From an uncultured Ilumatobacter sp. (GTDB taxonomy: Bacteria; Actinomycetota; Acidimicrobiia; Acidimicrobiales; Ilumatobacteraceae), in NCBI GenBank assembly GCA_938049325.1, contig CALICC010000328.1, positions 1 through 30,036 on the forward strand: 30,036 nt of DNA, in the 5' to 3' direction. The position numbers and the translations under genes were made by a program. Of this stretch, positions 29,624-30,036 are shown piece after piece (within the stretch, counting starts at the first letter, position 1; every line of letters begins with the position of its first letter). Below the pieces are notes generated by a model that had not been told where the DNA came from, ran no database searches, and was given only the letters and a program-made list of their open reading frames with translations.

Positions 29624-30036
29624 TCAGTCGGCGCAGGCAGCGATGATCTCGCTGACTGCGTCGGCCACTGGCACGTCGCGGCGTTCGCCGGTCTTGCGGT
29701 CCTTGAGTTCGATCGTGGGTTCGTCGGCGCCGATACCGCGCCCGGCAACCGCGATGGTGGGCACGCCGATCAGCTCGGCGTCTTTGAATCGAACGCCGGG
29801 GGAGACCTTGGCTCGATCGTCGAAGAGGACCCGGAGTCCGGCTGCTTCGAGCGCGGCGGCGAGCTCTTCGGCGGCGGGCCGCTGCGGACCGTCGTCTTTG
29901 CCCGCCATCACGACATGCACGTCGGCCGGCGCGATTTCGCGCGGCCACACCAACCCGATCTCGTCGCAGTGCGCTTCGGCAATGGCAGCCAAGCATCGCG
30001 ACACGCCGACGCCGTAGGAGCCCATCGTCGGGGTGA
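29624..30036 (-). CDS. proS: Prolyl-tRNA synthetase, C-terminal part (partial)
   Basis: Only the last 137 codons are in the window; the gene continues past the right edge. The visible part begins with class II motif 3, TMGSYGVGVSR, and then the anticodon-binding domain (WPREIAPADVHVV, GLRVLFDDRAKVSPGVRFKDAELIGVP, IELKDRKTGERRDVPVADAV). This is the standard bacterial ProRS C-terminus, which charges tRNA-Pro. Reading continues upstream of the ATG at 30025 without a stop, so that ATG is internal. The stop codon abuts the LuxR-type gene's stop (TGATCA at 29621-29626). Confidence 0.95.
   Translation of the reverse strand, partial: TPTMGSYGVGVSRCLAAIAEAHCDEIGLVWPREIAPADVHVVMAGKDDGPQRPAAEELAAALEAAGLRVLFDDRAKVSPGVRFKDAELIGVPTIAVAGRGIGADEPTIELKDRKTGERRDVPVADAVSEIIAACAD

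Overview
The window reads as chromosomal DNA of a high-GC actinobacterium, most likely of the Acidimicrobiia (Ilumatobacter-like). That is an inference from GTG/TTG starts, F420-type luciferase-like oxidoreductases, acyl-CoA/P450 lipid-catabolism genes, Acidimicrobiia-like secreted domains and a Rv1264-like cyclase. Placement rests on protein style, not on a database search. No tRNA, rRNA, CRISPR array, insertion sequence or phage gene was seen. Genes are dense and no gene-free stretch exceeds about 175 bases.

Layout. 1-6498: the start of a minus-strand LLM oxidoreductase, a DinB-like protein, then a plus-strand run of lipid or ring-catabolism enzymes (HsaA-like acyl-CoA dehydrogenase-fold flavoprotein, crotonase, cytochrome P450, acyl-CoA ligase), interrupted by a minus-strand membrane-anchored coiled-coil protein. 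6516-9557: a 1013-residue ATPase regulator with an N-terminal PhoB-type winged helix. 9732-13144: a secreted collagen-like protein, then a compact cassette of a five-helix His-containing membrane protein, a type-1 copper protein and a two-domain lipoprotein. 13314-15203: GTPase TypA/BipA. 15240-18551: a GH29 fucosidase fused to a beta-helix, divergent from an F420-type oxidoreductase. 18626-21471: a VWA lipoprotein, a 49-residue zinc ribbon (minus) and a class III adenylate cyclase. 21413-24477 (minus): a MoxR, DUF58, VWA operon. 24615-29623: a small hypothetical protein, a geranylgeranyl-reductase-like flavoprotein, a Tat-exported amidase and a LuxR-type ATPase regulator. 29624 to the end: the C-terminus of prolyl-tRNA synthetase.

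Two points stand out. First, the cassette at 10892-13144 carries putative heme and copper ligands and a Cys-rich lipoprotein, and is bracketed by strong hairpins with GNRA loops. It looks like an extracytoplasmic electron-transfer module. Between the collagen-like gene and the winged-helix regulator lie two sets of direct repeats with an 11-bp period, the geometry PhoB-type domains bind. Second, most starts without a Shine-Dalgarno sequence have a TANNNT hexamer 6-9 bases upstream, the layout of leaderless promoters. The cassette genes, the DinB-like gene, the crotonase gene and the LuxR-type gene instead have Shine-Dalgarno sequences. This divides the window into two start classes and was used to choose several starts.
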